Below are positions 1 to 7,153 of a stretch of DNA of 13,228 nt, one piece after another. The notes under the pieces are model-generated. The model saw only the letters and a list, made by a program, of their open reading frames with translations. It was not told where the DNA came from and ran no database searches. Position 1 is the first letter of the stretch. Every line of letters starts with the position of its first letter. Made by a program: the position numbers and the translations under genes. This DNA comes from Elusimicrobiota bacterium (GTDB lineage Bacteria > Elusimicrobiota > Elusimicrobia > FEN-1173), in contig PMLF01000054.1 in the NCBI GenBank assembly GCA_003158755.1, positions 1 to 13,228 of the forward strand. Reading direction: 5' to 3'.

Positions 1-748
1 GAATCCCGAAGGATTGAAACCGGTTCCCCAAGGTCGCGCGTCCCTCCTCGATCAGTTCCTTGGAATAGGCGTCCGCTCCCATCCCGACGGTCGCCAGGCA
101 CACGCCCGGGTCGTTCAACCGGCCGACGGCCGCGATCAGGTCTTCCACCCCCTTGAATTGCTTCGGGGTCCCCGCGAACATTACGACCTTAGCCGAGGAC
201 GGTAGTCCGATCTCCCGCCGTTCCTCGACTTTTGAATATCGGGTCGGATCGAACACCCGTCCGTCTCGTGCATGGGGGACGAGAGTTCCTCCGAATTTTT
301 TTTGAAGGAAACGGTTGGACACCGTCACGTCGTCCGCTAGGAAAGCGAGTTTTTCACAGGCGTAGTCCAGCCACTTTTTCTCGTTCCGTCCGTGATAGTT
401 GAACCCCATCTCCCAATCGTCCACGTCCAGGAGGAGGGGCCTGTGATCGAAGAATTTCTTATAGAGGCCCACGACGTAACTGGAAAACAGGAGCTTGCTC
501 GCGTAAACCACGTCGCCGTCCGCCAATCCGGCCAAAGGTTTCAATTGGTTTCGCATCCTCGTCCCATTGCCGAAGCGGACCGCCTTGATCCGTATGTCGT
601 CCCGGCCCGAAAGCGGCTCCCAGACGCCTATTCCGAACATCGGACCGACGATTTCCACGTCGTACCGCGCCTTCAGCATCTCCGCCAACAGCCAAGCCCG
701 GGCCAGGCAATTATGGGAAACGTCGGGCGTGAGGATGGAAACTTTCAT
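1..748 (-). CDS. GT4-family glycosyltransferase, 3' end beyond window (partial)
   Basis: Reading the minus strand from an ATG at 748-746 gives 249 uninterrupted codons to the window edge, so the C-terminal part is missing. The product begins MKVSILTPDVSHN, a typical beta-strand start of a GT-B fold. The N-terminal half contains LLLDVDDWEMG (residues 105-115), a common acceptor-side signature in GT4 enzymes. A linker FDPTRY (166-171) follows, then MFAGTPKQFKGVEDLIAAV (190-208), which opens the nucleotide-sugar-binding domain. The donor-site EX7E motif would lie beyond the edge. The start codon overlaps the stop of the upstream deacetylase-like gene as ATGA, and GGAAGGG lies about six bases before it. 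By family knowledge it is a cytoplasmic, retaining transferase adding a sugar from a nucleotide donor to the lipid-linked repeat unit. Donor and acceptor cannot be predicted. A run of eight A occurs at 296-303. Confidence 0.88.
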   Translation of the reverse strand, partial: MKVSILTPDVSHNCLARAWLLAEMLKARYDVEIVGPMFGIGVWEPLSGRDDIRIKAVRFGNGTRMRNQLKPLAGLADGDVVYASKLLFSSYVVGLYKKFFDHRPLLLDVDDWEMGFNYHGRNEKKWLDYACEKLAFLADDVTVSNRFLQKKFGGTLVPHARDGRVFDPTRYSKVEERREIGLPSSAKVVMFAGTPKQFKGVEDLIAAVGRLNDPGVCLATVGMGADAYSKELIEEGRATLGNRFQSFGI

Positions 749-2073
749 AGAAGCCCTTCCCAAAACCCCTCGCCCTCGCCGCCGGGACGAACGCGCGCGC
801 CCGAATTTCCCGCCCGCGCGGGGATGACAGAGGAAAGGATTTTCTTCCGCCGGTCCGATCCTCTTTCCGAAAACGAAAGGATGGGTTTCAAAACCGATCC
901 GCGAAGGGCGCTCAACGAGGAGATTCCAGCGACGGTCCTCGACGCCTCCGGCTCTTGGATCCTCGCCCCGACGCAGAGTCCGCGGATGACGTCGTACATT
1001 TTGCGGGCGGTCGCGTAATGCAGCCGGTACCCGTTCCGGGGACGGAACTTCTCCTCCAGCAGTCGATGCAGGACCTTCATCTCGCCTCCGTTAAAAAGGG
1101 CTTCGCTGTTGTCCTCTTGAGTCCCGTGAGCATGGACCTTGATGAAGAGGGCGTCGGGCCGGCCTTTCACCTGTATCGATTGACGGGCCCAAAGGTTCAC
1201 GCGGGACGGCGAGAGCGGGTTGTCTTTGGATATTTCCGCGCTCTCGATGCGCGGCAGCACTCCGCCCTTGCGGCTCCTCCAGTTCAACGCCAGAGGGCCT
1301 TGGATGATCAAGAGGCCCTTTTCATCCCAATATCCCGCCTCCGCGTCCCGCCCGCCGTCGTGGGGCTTGAACTTTCCCGGAACGTCCCGGGCGAAATAGA
1401 GGCTGTTGATTTTGCTCGTCTGCGTCTCGTCGGGCGCGGAGGGCAGGGTGAAATCGGCGTAGCAGCCGGTTTCTTTCAGCACGGTCAGTTCGCCGTCGAC
1501 GCCGCACCACCTCCCGTCCCGCCTCGAATTGGCGAGGGCCCAGTTGCCGTGAATGAAGGCGTATTCGATCTCACCGGTGTCGGGGTTTCTCTTCAACAAC
1601 CCGTGCCTTTCATGAAGGACGGTTTTGAAACGCGTCAGTTTCCGTCGGAGGCCTTCCGCCGTGTCGCGGTCGTGATGCAGATGGATCTCCACGTCTCCCA
1701 AGCCCCACCGGCACAGTTCCGCTAAGGATTCCAACAGGGCGGGGTCGTATTCCTCCTCCGGATAGAAGAAGGTATGTTGCGGCGGACGGCCTTCTTCGTC
1801 GCGGAATCCTCCGACCGCGCGGGGATATCGTTCGACCCATTTTTCGACCCGCTCCCGCGCCAGGTCGGGCCCGGCCCCGCCCCAGAACGGCTCAAAATGG
1901 TCCGCGAAGCAGAAATATACGTCCGTTCCCTCAACGGGGCGACGCGGCCGGGGAACCAGCGCGCGCCCGGCGTACCCCGCCACCCATAAATGCAGGTTCC
2001 GGCGTCGAAGCAGGAGACCGACGACCACCGCCATGAAGAAGAGGATCGCCGATGCTGCGATAAGCGCGATCAT
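745..2073 (-). CDS. Membrane-anchored polysaccharide-deacetylase-like (CE4-like) protein
   Basis: This 442-residue protein has one N-terminal transmembrane helix (about residues 4-22) followed by a soluble domain. Possible metal or catalytic motifs are VYFCFADHFEPFW (52-64), HTFFYPEEEY (100-109), EIHLHHDRD (129-137), HGNWAL (175-180) and VHAHG (313-317). Their order and spacing resemble a divergent NodB/CE4 deacetylase-type barrel, in which an early Asp and an HxxxH-like pair bind metal, but the canonical TFDD is absent, so the activity is inferred. Conserved-looking sequence ends near residue 370. The last ~55 residues look repeat-derived (see separate entry). The ATG at 2073 overlaps the upstream GT2 stop as ATGA and has a strong GGAGGAAGG ribosome site. 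An in-frame extension to 2157 was rejected. Likely role: N-deacetylation or another modification of the polysaccharide at the membrane. A hydrolase role is the main alternative. Confidence 0.75.
   Translation of the reverse strand: MIALIAASAILFFMAVVVGLLLRRRNLHLWVAGYAGRALVPRPRRPVEGTDVYFCFADHFEPFWGGAGPDLARERVEKWVERYPRAVGGFRDEEGRPPQHTFFYPEEEYDPALLESLAELCRWGLGDVEIHLHHDRDTAEGLRRKLTRFKTVLHERHGLLKRNPDTGEIEYAFIHGNWALANSRRDGRWCGVDGELTVLKETGCYADFTLPSAPDETQTSKINSLYFARDVPGKFKPHDGGRDAEAGYWDEKGLLIIQGPLALNWRSRKGGVLPRIESAEISKDNPLSPSRVNLWARQSIQVKGRPDALFIKVHAHGTQEDNSEALFNGGEMKVLHRLLEEKFRPRNGYRLHYATARKMYDVIRGLCVGARIQEPEASRTVAGISSLSALRGSVLKPILSFSERGSDRRKKILSSVIPARAGNSGARVRPGGEGEGFWEGLL
803..830. repeat. Palindromic dispersed-type repeat inside a gene 3' end
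   Basis: A short hairpin with stem CCCGC (809-813) and GCGGG (818-822) around a four-base loop is followed on the plus strand by GATGACAG. On the minus strand it reads CTGTCATCCCCGC and then the second arm. This matches the general look of the widespread bacterial intergenic element that translates as 'VIPARAG' or 'VIPAKAG' peptides, and here it encodes SSVIPARAGNSGAR in the deacetylase-like protein. More short inverted repeats flank it at about 843-900, for example ATCCTCTTTC pairing imperfectly with GAAAGGAT. Only one copy is in the window, so multi-copy status is inferred from resemblance. Confidence 0.5.
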
Positions 2074-3197
2074 CGTTCCGCCTTCCTCCAGAGGGGGCTT
2101 TGCCCCCCTCTGAAGAATTTGAAAAATCCATACAAGGCGGCCCCGTTCCCGAAACAAAAATAGAGGGGGAAATACAACAATGGATTCTTAATCCCTCGAC
2201 GCGTTAGGAAGAATCCCGCGACGGCGGTGGCGTAAAAGGCGCACTGGAGGGCGAAGATTTCCCGGTACAACGACGAGGGAATCAACGCGCTCAAGACGAA
2301 CGCCGCGATCAACGGAAAGGGCGCCGCCCATCGAAGGAGTTTGTGGGACAGGAATTGGCCCGCGAACCACGTGCGAGGGGGAAGGAGCATCTCTCGAAAT
2401 TCCTTCAGGATTTGGTAGCCGGCGGACGCGTAACGGGTCTTGAGGAAGAACTCGTCCCGGAGGGATTTGGAAGCCGCCTCTTCGGATACCGCGTCCCACT
2501 CATAAACGACGCGAAAGCCTTTTTGGACGATCTTCAACGTGAGGTACATGTCGTCATGGACCATTCTTGGCGGTATGGCCTCGTAGAGGGAGCGCCGGAC
2601 CGCGAACATCTCCCCGTCCGCGGTGGAGACCGAACCCAGGTCCGTTTCGGCCTTCTTGAGGCGGGCCTCGTAGTTCCAGAAACCTTTTTCCCCCGCCGCG
2701 GCTTCCCGACGGGAATCGGAGCGCACCACTTTTCGCCCCGACACGCCTCCCACCGACGGATCGTTGAAGTTCCGCACCAAGCGGCGCAGCGCCCCGGGAG
2801 CATAGATCGTATTGGCGTCGGAAAAGAAGAAGACCTCCCCCGCGGCCGCCGCCGCGGCACGGTTCAACGCGGCGGATTTACCCCGGCGCTCGGTCTCGTG
2901 GAGGACCTTCACGCCCGGATATTCGCGCGCGATGTCCGCCGTGCGATCGGTGGAACCGTCGGCGGCGACGAGGATTTCCAGCTTCTCCTCGGGGTAGTCC
3001 AAGCGGAGGGAGTTGAGGATTTTTTCCCGGATCACCGGCTCCTCGTTGTAGGCCGCGATCACGAGGGTCACGATCGGCTCCACGTCCGCCTTATTGACGC
3101 GCCGGGGACGAAGGAAGGCCAGGAGAGACACCAAGGCGAAAAATCCGACGTAGGTGTACCACACCCAAAAGATCGAAAACCAGAACAGGGCTTTCAC
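2070..3197 (-). CDS. Membrane GT2-family glycosyltransferase
   Basis: This 375-residue inverting glycosyltransferase has a GT-A fold and flanking membrane helices. Residues 4-28 form an N-terminal helix. The catalytic core runs from about 42 to 265: VTLVIAAYNEE (43-53), VAADGSTD (77-84), SDANT (126-130, the DxD-like metal site) and VHDD (213-216, in the place of the catalytic TED/EDD motif). About three hydrophobic helices follow between residues 288 and 362. In processive synthases a QxxRW motif follows the catalytic Asp; here the equivalent stretch reads KTRYASAGYQ (253-262). The product may therefore be a non-processive or divergent enzyme. The start is GTG at 3197, overlapping the previous stop as GTGA, with AGGGAGA about six bases upstream. 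It probably adds a sugar at the cytoplasmic face of the inner membrane in the repeat-unit pathway. Confidence 0.88.
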   Translation of the reverse strand: MKALFWFSIFWVWYTYVGFFALVSLLAFLRPRRVNKADVEPIVTLVIAAYNEEPVIREKILNSLRLDYPEEKLEILVAADGSTDRTADIAREYPGVKVLHETERRGKSAALNRAAAAAAGEVFFFSDANTIYAPGALRRLVRNFNDPSVGGVSGRKVVRSDSRREAAAGEKGFWNYEARLKKAETDLGSVSTADGEMFAVRRSLYEAIPPRMVHDDMYLTLKIVQKGFRVVYEWDAVSEEAASKSLRDEFFLKTRYASAGYQILKEFREMLLPPRTWFAGQFLSHKLLRWAAPFPLIAAFVLSALIPSSLYREIFALQCAFYATAVAGFFLTRRGIKNPLLYFPLYFCFGNGAALYGFFKFFRGGQSPLWRKAER

Positions 3198-4396
3198 GGG
3201 CGATCTCCCTTTTGGGGGAGACCGGCGAAACCCGCCAACACGGCGCCGGCTTTATGACCCCAGGTATGCTCGCGCTCCACGCTTTCCCGGGCGGAACGGC
3301 CCAGTCGTTCCCGGAGCGGTTTGTCCTCGATGATCCTCCGCAGGCTTTCCCGGAGGGCGGCCCCGTCGCCGTTCTTGAAAACGATCCCGTTGATCCCGGA
3401 GACGACGACGTCCTCGACCGGCGCCACCGACGGAGCGGCCACCGCCTTGCCCGAGGCCATGAACTCGAAGAGCACCACCGGCGATCCGAAGGGATTGGAA
3501 TCCGGGATGACGCAAACGTCCATCGCGGCGATGTGCCGGGGCATCTGCTCTCGGGGGACGCAGGGCAGATGGACCACCCGCCCGTCGAGCTTCAGCCGCT
3601 CCACGTGCTCGGCGACGAAATCCCGACGGACTCCCTTTCCCGCCACGTCACCCACCAGCAGGAGCCGAAGGTCCGGCCTTCCGGACGCCAGTTCGCCGAA
3701 AGCCTCCAAGAGCCCCGGCAGGTTGTCCCAGGGATCGATCCATCCGACGAATCCCACCACCTGTTTCCCCACCAGGCCGTGGGCAGCCCGGACGTCGGAT
3801 CCGTCCTGGGCGGGCGAAAACATTTTTTCGTCGACCCCGTTGGGCAAAACGATCACTTTTCCGGGGTCCACACCCAACGAAGTGATCCGCTCCTTGAGGT
3901 AGCTGGAGACGGTGAAAATGAGGGAGGCTCGGGATAAAACCCATTTCTCGATCCACGCCGCCAAAGGACGAAGCAGGAGGGGGCGGGCGCGTGGAATTCC
4001 CGTCACTTCGTTCACTTCCAGGAGGAAGGGGATTTTTCGTCTTCGAGCCAGGGACGCCGTGACCCACAGGAAGAACGCGTGACGCTCATAAATGAAATCG
4101 AACCGGCCCGCGTCGATGATCCGCGCCAGCGCCCGCCGCCGGACGAGGTTGTAGGCGATTTCCATTATCTCGAATATGATTTGGGGGGCATGGCGGCTCA
4201 GGGCTTTCCAAAGGCGGGCCGTCGGTGAAACGCCGTCTCCGTAAACGTAGCCGCCCTCGTTTTGGAAGGGATGGATCCCGGGCGGAGAACACAAGACGAC
4301 GTTGTGCCCCCGCTTGCGGAAACCGCGGACGATGGCCGAAATATGGACGCCTTCGGCGCCGTGGCCCTGGGTGCGGTGGTGATAAAGGATGTTCAT
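3194..4396 (-). CDS. GT4-family glycosyltransferase
   Basis: This 400-residue cytoplasmic GT-B enzyme starts MNILYHHRTQGHGAEGVHIS, the usual glycine-rich N-terminal loop that contacts the acceptor. FIYERHAFFLW (101-111) and LLEVNEV (125-131) follow in the first domain. LPNGVDEKMF (184-193) marks the interdomain linker and VVGFVGWID (213-221) the start of the donor domain. The donor-binding segment is NPFGSPVVLFEFMASGKAV (301-319), with Glu311 as the conserved acidic residue. The earlier Glu of the classical EX7E pair is replaced in this NP(F/Y)GSP-type variant, which is common in GT4 enzymes. The ATG at 4396 was chosen over an in-frame extension to 4501 because it begins the domain exactly and has GGAGG about ten bases upstream. 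It sits 19 bases after the polymerase stop. Sugar specificity is unknown. Confidence 0.9.
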   Translation of the reverse strand: MNILYHHRTQGHGAEGVHISAIVRGFRKRGHNVVLCSPPGIHPFQNEGGYVYGDGVSPTARLWKALSRHAPQIIFEIMEIAYNLVRRRALARIIDAGRFDFIYERHAFFLWVTASLARRRKIPFLLEVNEVTGIPRARPLLLRPLAAWIEKWVLSRASLIFTVSSYLKERITSLGVDPGKVIVLPNGVDEKMFSPAQDGSDVRAAHGLVGKQVVGFVGWIDPWDNLPGLLEAFGELASGRPDLRLLLVGDVAGKGVRRDFVAEHVERLKLDGRVVHLPCVPREQMPRHIAAMDVCVIPDSNPFGSPVVLFEFMASGKAVAAPSVAPVEDVVVSGINGIVFKNGDGAALRESLRRIIEDKPLRERLGRSARESVEREHTWGHKAGAVLAGFAGLPQKGDRP

Positions 4397-4415
4397 CGCC
4401 CGACGTCCTCCGTTT

Positions 4416-5654
4416 TCAAAAGACCTTGAAATAGACCCGCGTGATCGTGAAGAAAACGGCCATGCCGGCCAATTGGAAAAACGCGACGTTCTTGAAATCA
4501 CGGAACCCGAACCGGACGGTGTAGCCGCTCAGGCGCACCACCGTCATCGACAACGCCAGCAGGACGTAAAGCAGTTCGAACTCCGCCGTCACGAAGAAGG
4601 ACGTGATGATGTATCCCGCCAAGGCGATCAGCAGGCCGTCGGCCAACGAACGGTGCCGGGGATCTTGGATGAGGGGCCGGCAGGCCCGGAGGCTCTTCAC
4701 CGACACGTAAAGGAGGGCCAGCCACGACATCAGGCCGAAGAGTCCCGTCTCCCCCATTACCTCCAAAAAGGAATTGTGGGCGATGAGCTTGGAGGTGTAG
4801 CTCAGGAACTGCCCTTTGCCGATGCCGAAGAGGGGGTTGTAGTGGACCATCTCGAAGGCCTCCGTCCACATGTCCACGCGGTAGCTGGCGGAATTGTCCT
4901 TGTCGTGAAAATCGCCGAACCGAGACGGCGCCGCGACGATGAGCAGGCAGACCAGGGCCATCCCGAAAATCAATCCCCACTTGCTTTTGATCCGGGACTT
5001 GAAATGCAGGAACACGACCACCAAGAGGGACATGAACCCGCCGCGGGAATTGGTGAGGTAGATGGCGGTCACTATGAGGGGCGCCGAGACGACCGCGACC
5101 AACCGCACCAGCCCCTTCCAGGGACCGAAAATAAACTGCAGCAGGAACGGGACCGAAATCACGAACAACAGGCAGAGGACGTTCATTCCGTCCCACAGAC
5201 CCACCCACTTGATGCGCTGCCCCCACCCCAGCCCCTGGCCCGCCCAGCCGATGCCGTGGATCTTCTGGTCGATGCCCTCCACCGCGAGGACGGCGGTGAG
5301 GAGGACCATGAACAGGATCAGCCGTTTCAGCTTCTCGAAATCGTCGACGACGAGGGCGAAGGTGAAGAAGATGACGGCGAAGCGGACGTACGAATACATG
5401 GTGCCCGCGGCCATGGCCGTATCCCCGTGGGAGAGGTTCGACAGGAGCACCCCGATGACCCACAGGACCATGATCCGAAAGTGCGGCATCTTCAAGACCG
5501 CTCCGGCGCTTTTCGGGGATTTCCCAAGGATTCCGGCAATCAGGACGAGAGGATAGACGATGAGGTCCACCGGCACGCCGACGAAACCCGGGACCCAGTC
5601 CTGGGGGCGGATGTAGAGGAAGAAGAAATACGTCAGGAGCCCTAAGAACGCCAT
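4416..5654 (-). CDS. Wzy-type O-antigen polymerase / ligase family protein
   Basis: This 412-residue, almost entirely hydrophobic protein has roughly 10-12 predicted membrane helices. It carries the O-antigen ligase/polymerase (Wzy_C) signature: TNSRGGFMSL (201-210), then a periplasmic loop with SYRVDMWTEAFEMV (257-270), NPLFGIGKGQF (273-283) and AHNSFLEVMGETGLFGL (292-308). Arg259, His293 and Glu302 are the conserved polar positions. The opening LYIRPQDWVPG is typical of one branch of these polymerases. By family it joins lipid-linked repeat units in the periplasm, or ligates glycan to lipid A or protein; the Wzx-type gene just upstream favours a polymerase. The ATG at 5654 lies two bases after the flippase stop and has TAGGGGGT before it. 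The same frame stays open upstream to 6869, but that part lies antiregister within the flippase gene and is not coding. Confidence 0.9.
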   Translation of the reverse strand: MAFLGLLTYFFFLYIRPQDWVPGFVGVPVDLIVYPLVLIAGILGKSPKSAGAVLKMPHFRIMVLWVIGVLLSNLSHGDTAMAAGTMYSYVRFAVIFFTFALVVDDFEKLKRLILFMVLLTAVLAVEGIDQKIHGIGWAGQGLGWGQRIKWVGLWDGMNVLCLLFVISVPFLLQFIFGPWKGLVRLVAVVSAPLIVTAIYLTNSRGGFMSLLVVVFLHFKSRIKSKWGLIFGMALVCLLIVAAPSRFGDFHDKDNSASYRVDMWTEAFEMVHYNPLFGIGKGQFLSYTSKLIAHNSFLEVMGETGLFGLMSWLALLYVSVKSLRACRPLIQDPRHRSLADGLLIALAGYIITSFFVTAEFELLYVLLALSMTVVRLSGYTVRFGFRDFKNVAFFQLAGMAVFFTITRVYFKVF

Positions 5655-5656
5655 GG

Positions 5657-7135
5657 TCAACCCCCTACCGGAAGGAACCGGCGGCCGAACGTCGAGAGGA
5701 ACCCTCGCGCGCGGTCCAGGTCCTGGCGGCTTAAACAACCCACCAAGCGGTAAAGAGCGATGGAAGAGAGGACCAACATCGTCTTGGCCGCTAAGGAAAA
5801 TACGATGGAGGAATCCGGCAACAGCTCCACCAACAGCACGAGGGAAACCGTAACGCCCACCGCCTTGGCGGTCCGCAAATGGTCGTAGGGGATCGAATAG
5901 AACCGCTGGGAAACGAAATACGTCAGGGCGGTCTCGATGATCCCTTTCGTCACCACCGCGTAGACCGCCCCGAACATTCCGAAACGGGGGATCAACACGA
6001 GGTAGAGGACGACGTTCACCGCGGCGGAGGCGACGGAGATCGGGATGAGATAGGTCGTTTTCTTTTCGTATAAGAGCCCCGTTTGGAACGTGTAGCCGGA
6101 ACCGGACACGATGGAGGAGAGGACGAGCAAAGGGATCAACGGATACGCGGCCCAGTAAGCCGGTTCCGTCATCAGGCGCAGGACTTCCTTCGAATAGAGC
6201 GTGATCCCCAGCCCCGCGAACGCCAAACCGGTCACCAGGTAGGAATAGATTTTGACCAGGAGCTCCCGGGCGTTTTCCGAGCGCATGATCGTGAACCGGT
6301 ACGCCCCGAAGCTGCGGTTGTAAGGCTCCAAGATGAGGTCCTGCATGAGACCCCCGAACTTGCAGGCCAGGGCGTAGAGTCCCACTTCCCGGAGGGAGAA
6401 ATAGGCCCGCAACGTGATGCGGTCCAGGTTTTGCAGGAGGACGGCGAGGATCGTCGTGAACAGGAAGGGATAACTGTATTTGAAGATCGACTTCATCTTG
6501 CGTCCGTCGAAGGAGAGACCGCACTCCTTGACCACCACCGCCCCGACGAACAACCAGCCCGCGAACACGCAAAGGAGGTTTCCCGTCAACACGCCGGGAA
6601 CTCCCATTTTCCTCACGCCCACCGTGTAGACGTTGCAGGCGACTTGGAGGACCAGTTGCAAAAGGGAGACGACGACGAAGAGCGTGGAATACTCCCGCGC
6701 CCGGAAATAGGCGAGGCCGATCTGGCGCATCAGTTCCAGAACCAGGATCGCGTAGACAAGGTTGAAGGCTCCCGCGTAGGAGACGTCGCCGAAGATCCAT
6801 ACCGACAGGGTCGCGTTCCAGCGGGAAAGGAGGAAGACCGCCGGGATGGAATAGAGGGCCGTCGTCCAAAGGCAGGTGGAGATGACTTTGTTGCGTTCGG
6901 CGGGTTCCCGATACTCGAAATAAAAACGAAGCGCGGCGTGGGCCAGTCCGACGGACAGGACGGAGGAAACGACGCCCGACACGACGTAAAACAGCTCAAG
7001 GGACCCGTACTGTTCCACGCTCAGGAAATGCGTATACAGCGGCAGCAGTAAAAAGGACCCCGCGCGGTTCGCCGCGTTGCCGACGGCGTAAACCGCGGAA
7101 TGCTTGAAGAACTTTCCCAATCCGTTGTCCGGCAT
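5657..7135 (-). CDS. Wzx-type oligosaccharide flippase
   Basis: This 492-residue multi-spanning protein has about 12-14 hydrophobic segments and belongs to the Polysacc_synt/MOP transporter group. Family-like features are the start KFFKHSAVYAVGNAANRAG, followed by LLLPLYTHFLSVEQYGSLEL, the classic first helix and loop of Wzx proteins. The second-half repeat begins KYSYPFLFTTILAVLLQNLD with an Arg/Asp pair in the next helix. It is expected to flip undecaprenyl-diphosphate-linked repeat units from the cytoplasmic to the periplasmic face. Two ATG starts are four codons apart. The second (7135) has GGAG six bases before it, while the first (7147, six bases after the preceding stop) has no clear ribosome site, so I chose 7135. 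It is immediately followed by the polymerase, as in many Wzx/Wzy loci. Confidence 0.9.
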   Translation of the reverse strand: MPDNGLGKFFKHSAVYAVGNAANRAGSFLLLPLYTHFLSVEQYGSLELFYVVSGVVSSVLSVGLAHAALRFYFEYREPAERNKVISTCLWTTALYSIPAVFLLSRWNATLSVWIFGDVSYAGAFNLVYAILVLELMRQIGLAYFRAREYSTLFVVVSLLQLVLQVACNVYTVGVRKMGVPGVLTGNLLCVFAGWLFVGAVVVKECGLSFDGRKMKSIFKYSYPFLFTTILAVLLQNLDRITLRAYFSLREVGLYALACKFGGLMQDLILEPYNRSFGAYRFTIMRSENARELLVKIYSYLVTGLAFAGLGITLYSKEVLRLMTEPAYWAAYPLIPLLVLSSIVSGSGYTFQTGLLYEKKTTYLIPISVASAAVNVVLYLVLIPRFGMFGAVYAVVTKGIIETALTYFVSQRFYSIPYDHLRTAKAVGVTVSLVLLVELLPDSSIVFSLAAKTMLVLSSIALYRLVGCLSRQDLDRARGFLSTFGRRFLPVGG

Positions 7136-7153
7136 GGTCGTCTCCATGGACCG

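Noticed and set aside
2343..3257. 304-codon plus-strand open frame opposite the GT2 gene
   Set aside because: Antisense to a gene with clear GT2 motifs; the translation shows no motif of its own.
4389..5645. 418-codon plus-strand open frame opposite the polymerase
   Set aside because: The product is extremely rich in Asp, Glu, His, Arg and Gln with no fold-like pattern, and lies exactly opposite a well-supported membrane protein gene; it is a GC-bias shadow.
5655..6869. Upstream extension of the polymerase frame by about 405 codons
   Set aside because: It lies out of frame inside the flippase gene; the extension is Pro/Arg/Gly-rich, whereas the hydrophobic polymerase begins precisely at 5654 with a ribosome site.
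6083..7051. 322-codon plus-strand open frame opposite the flippase
   Set aside because: Highly charged product that mirrors the hydrophobic codons of the flippase on the other strand.
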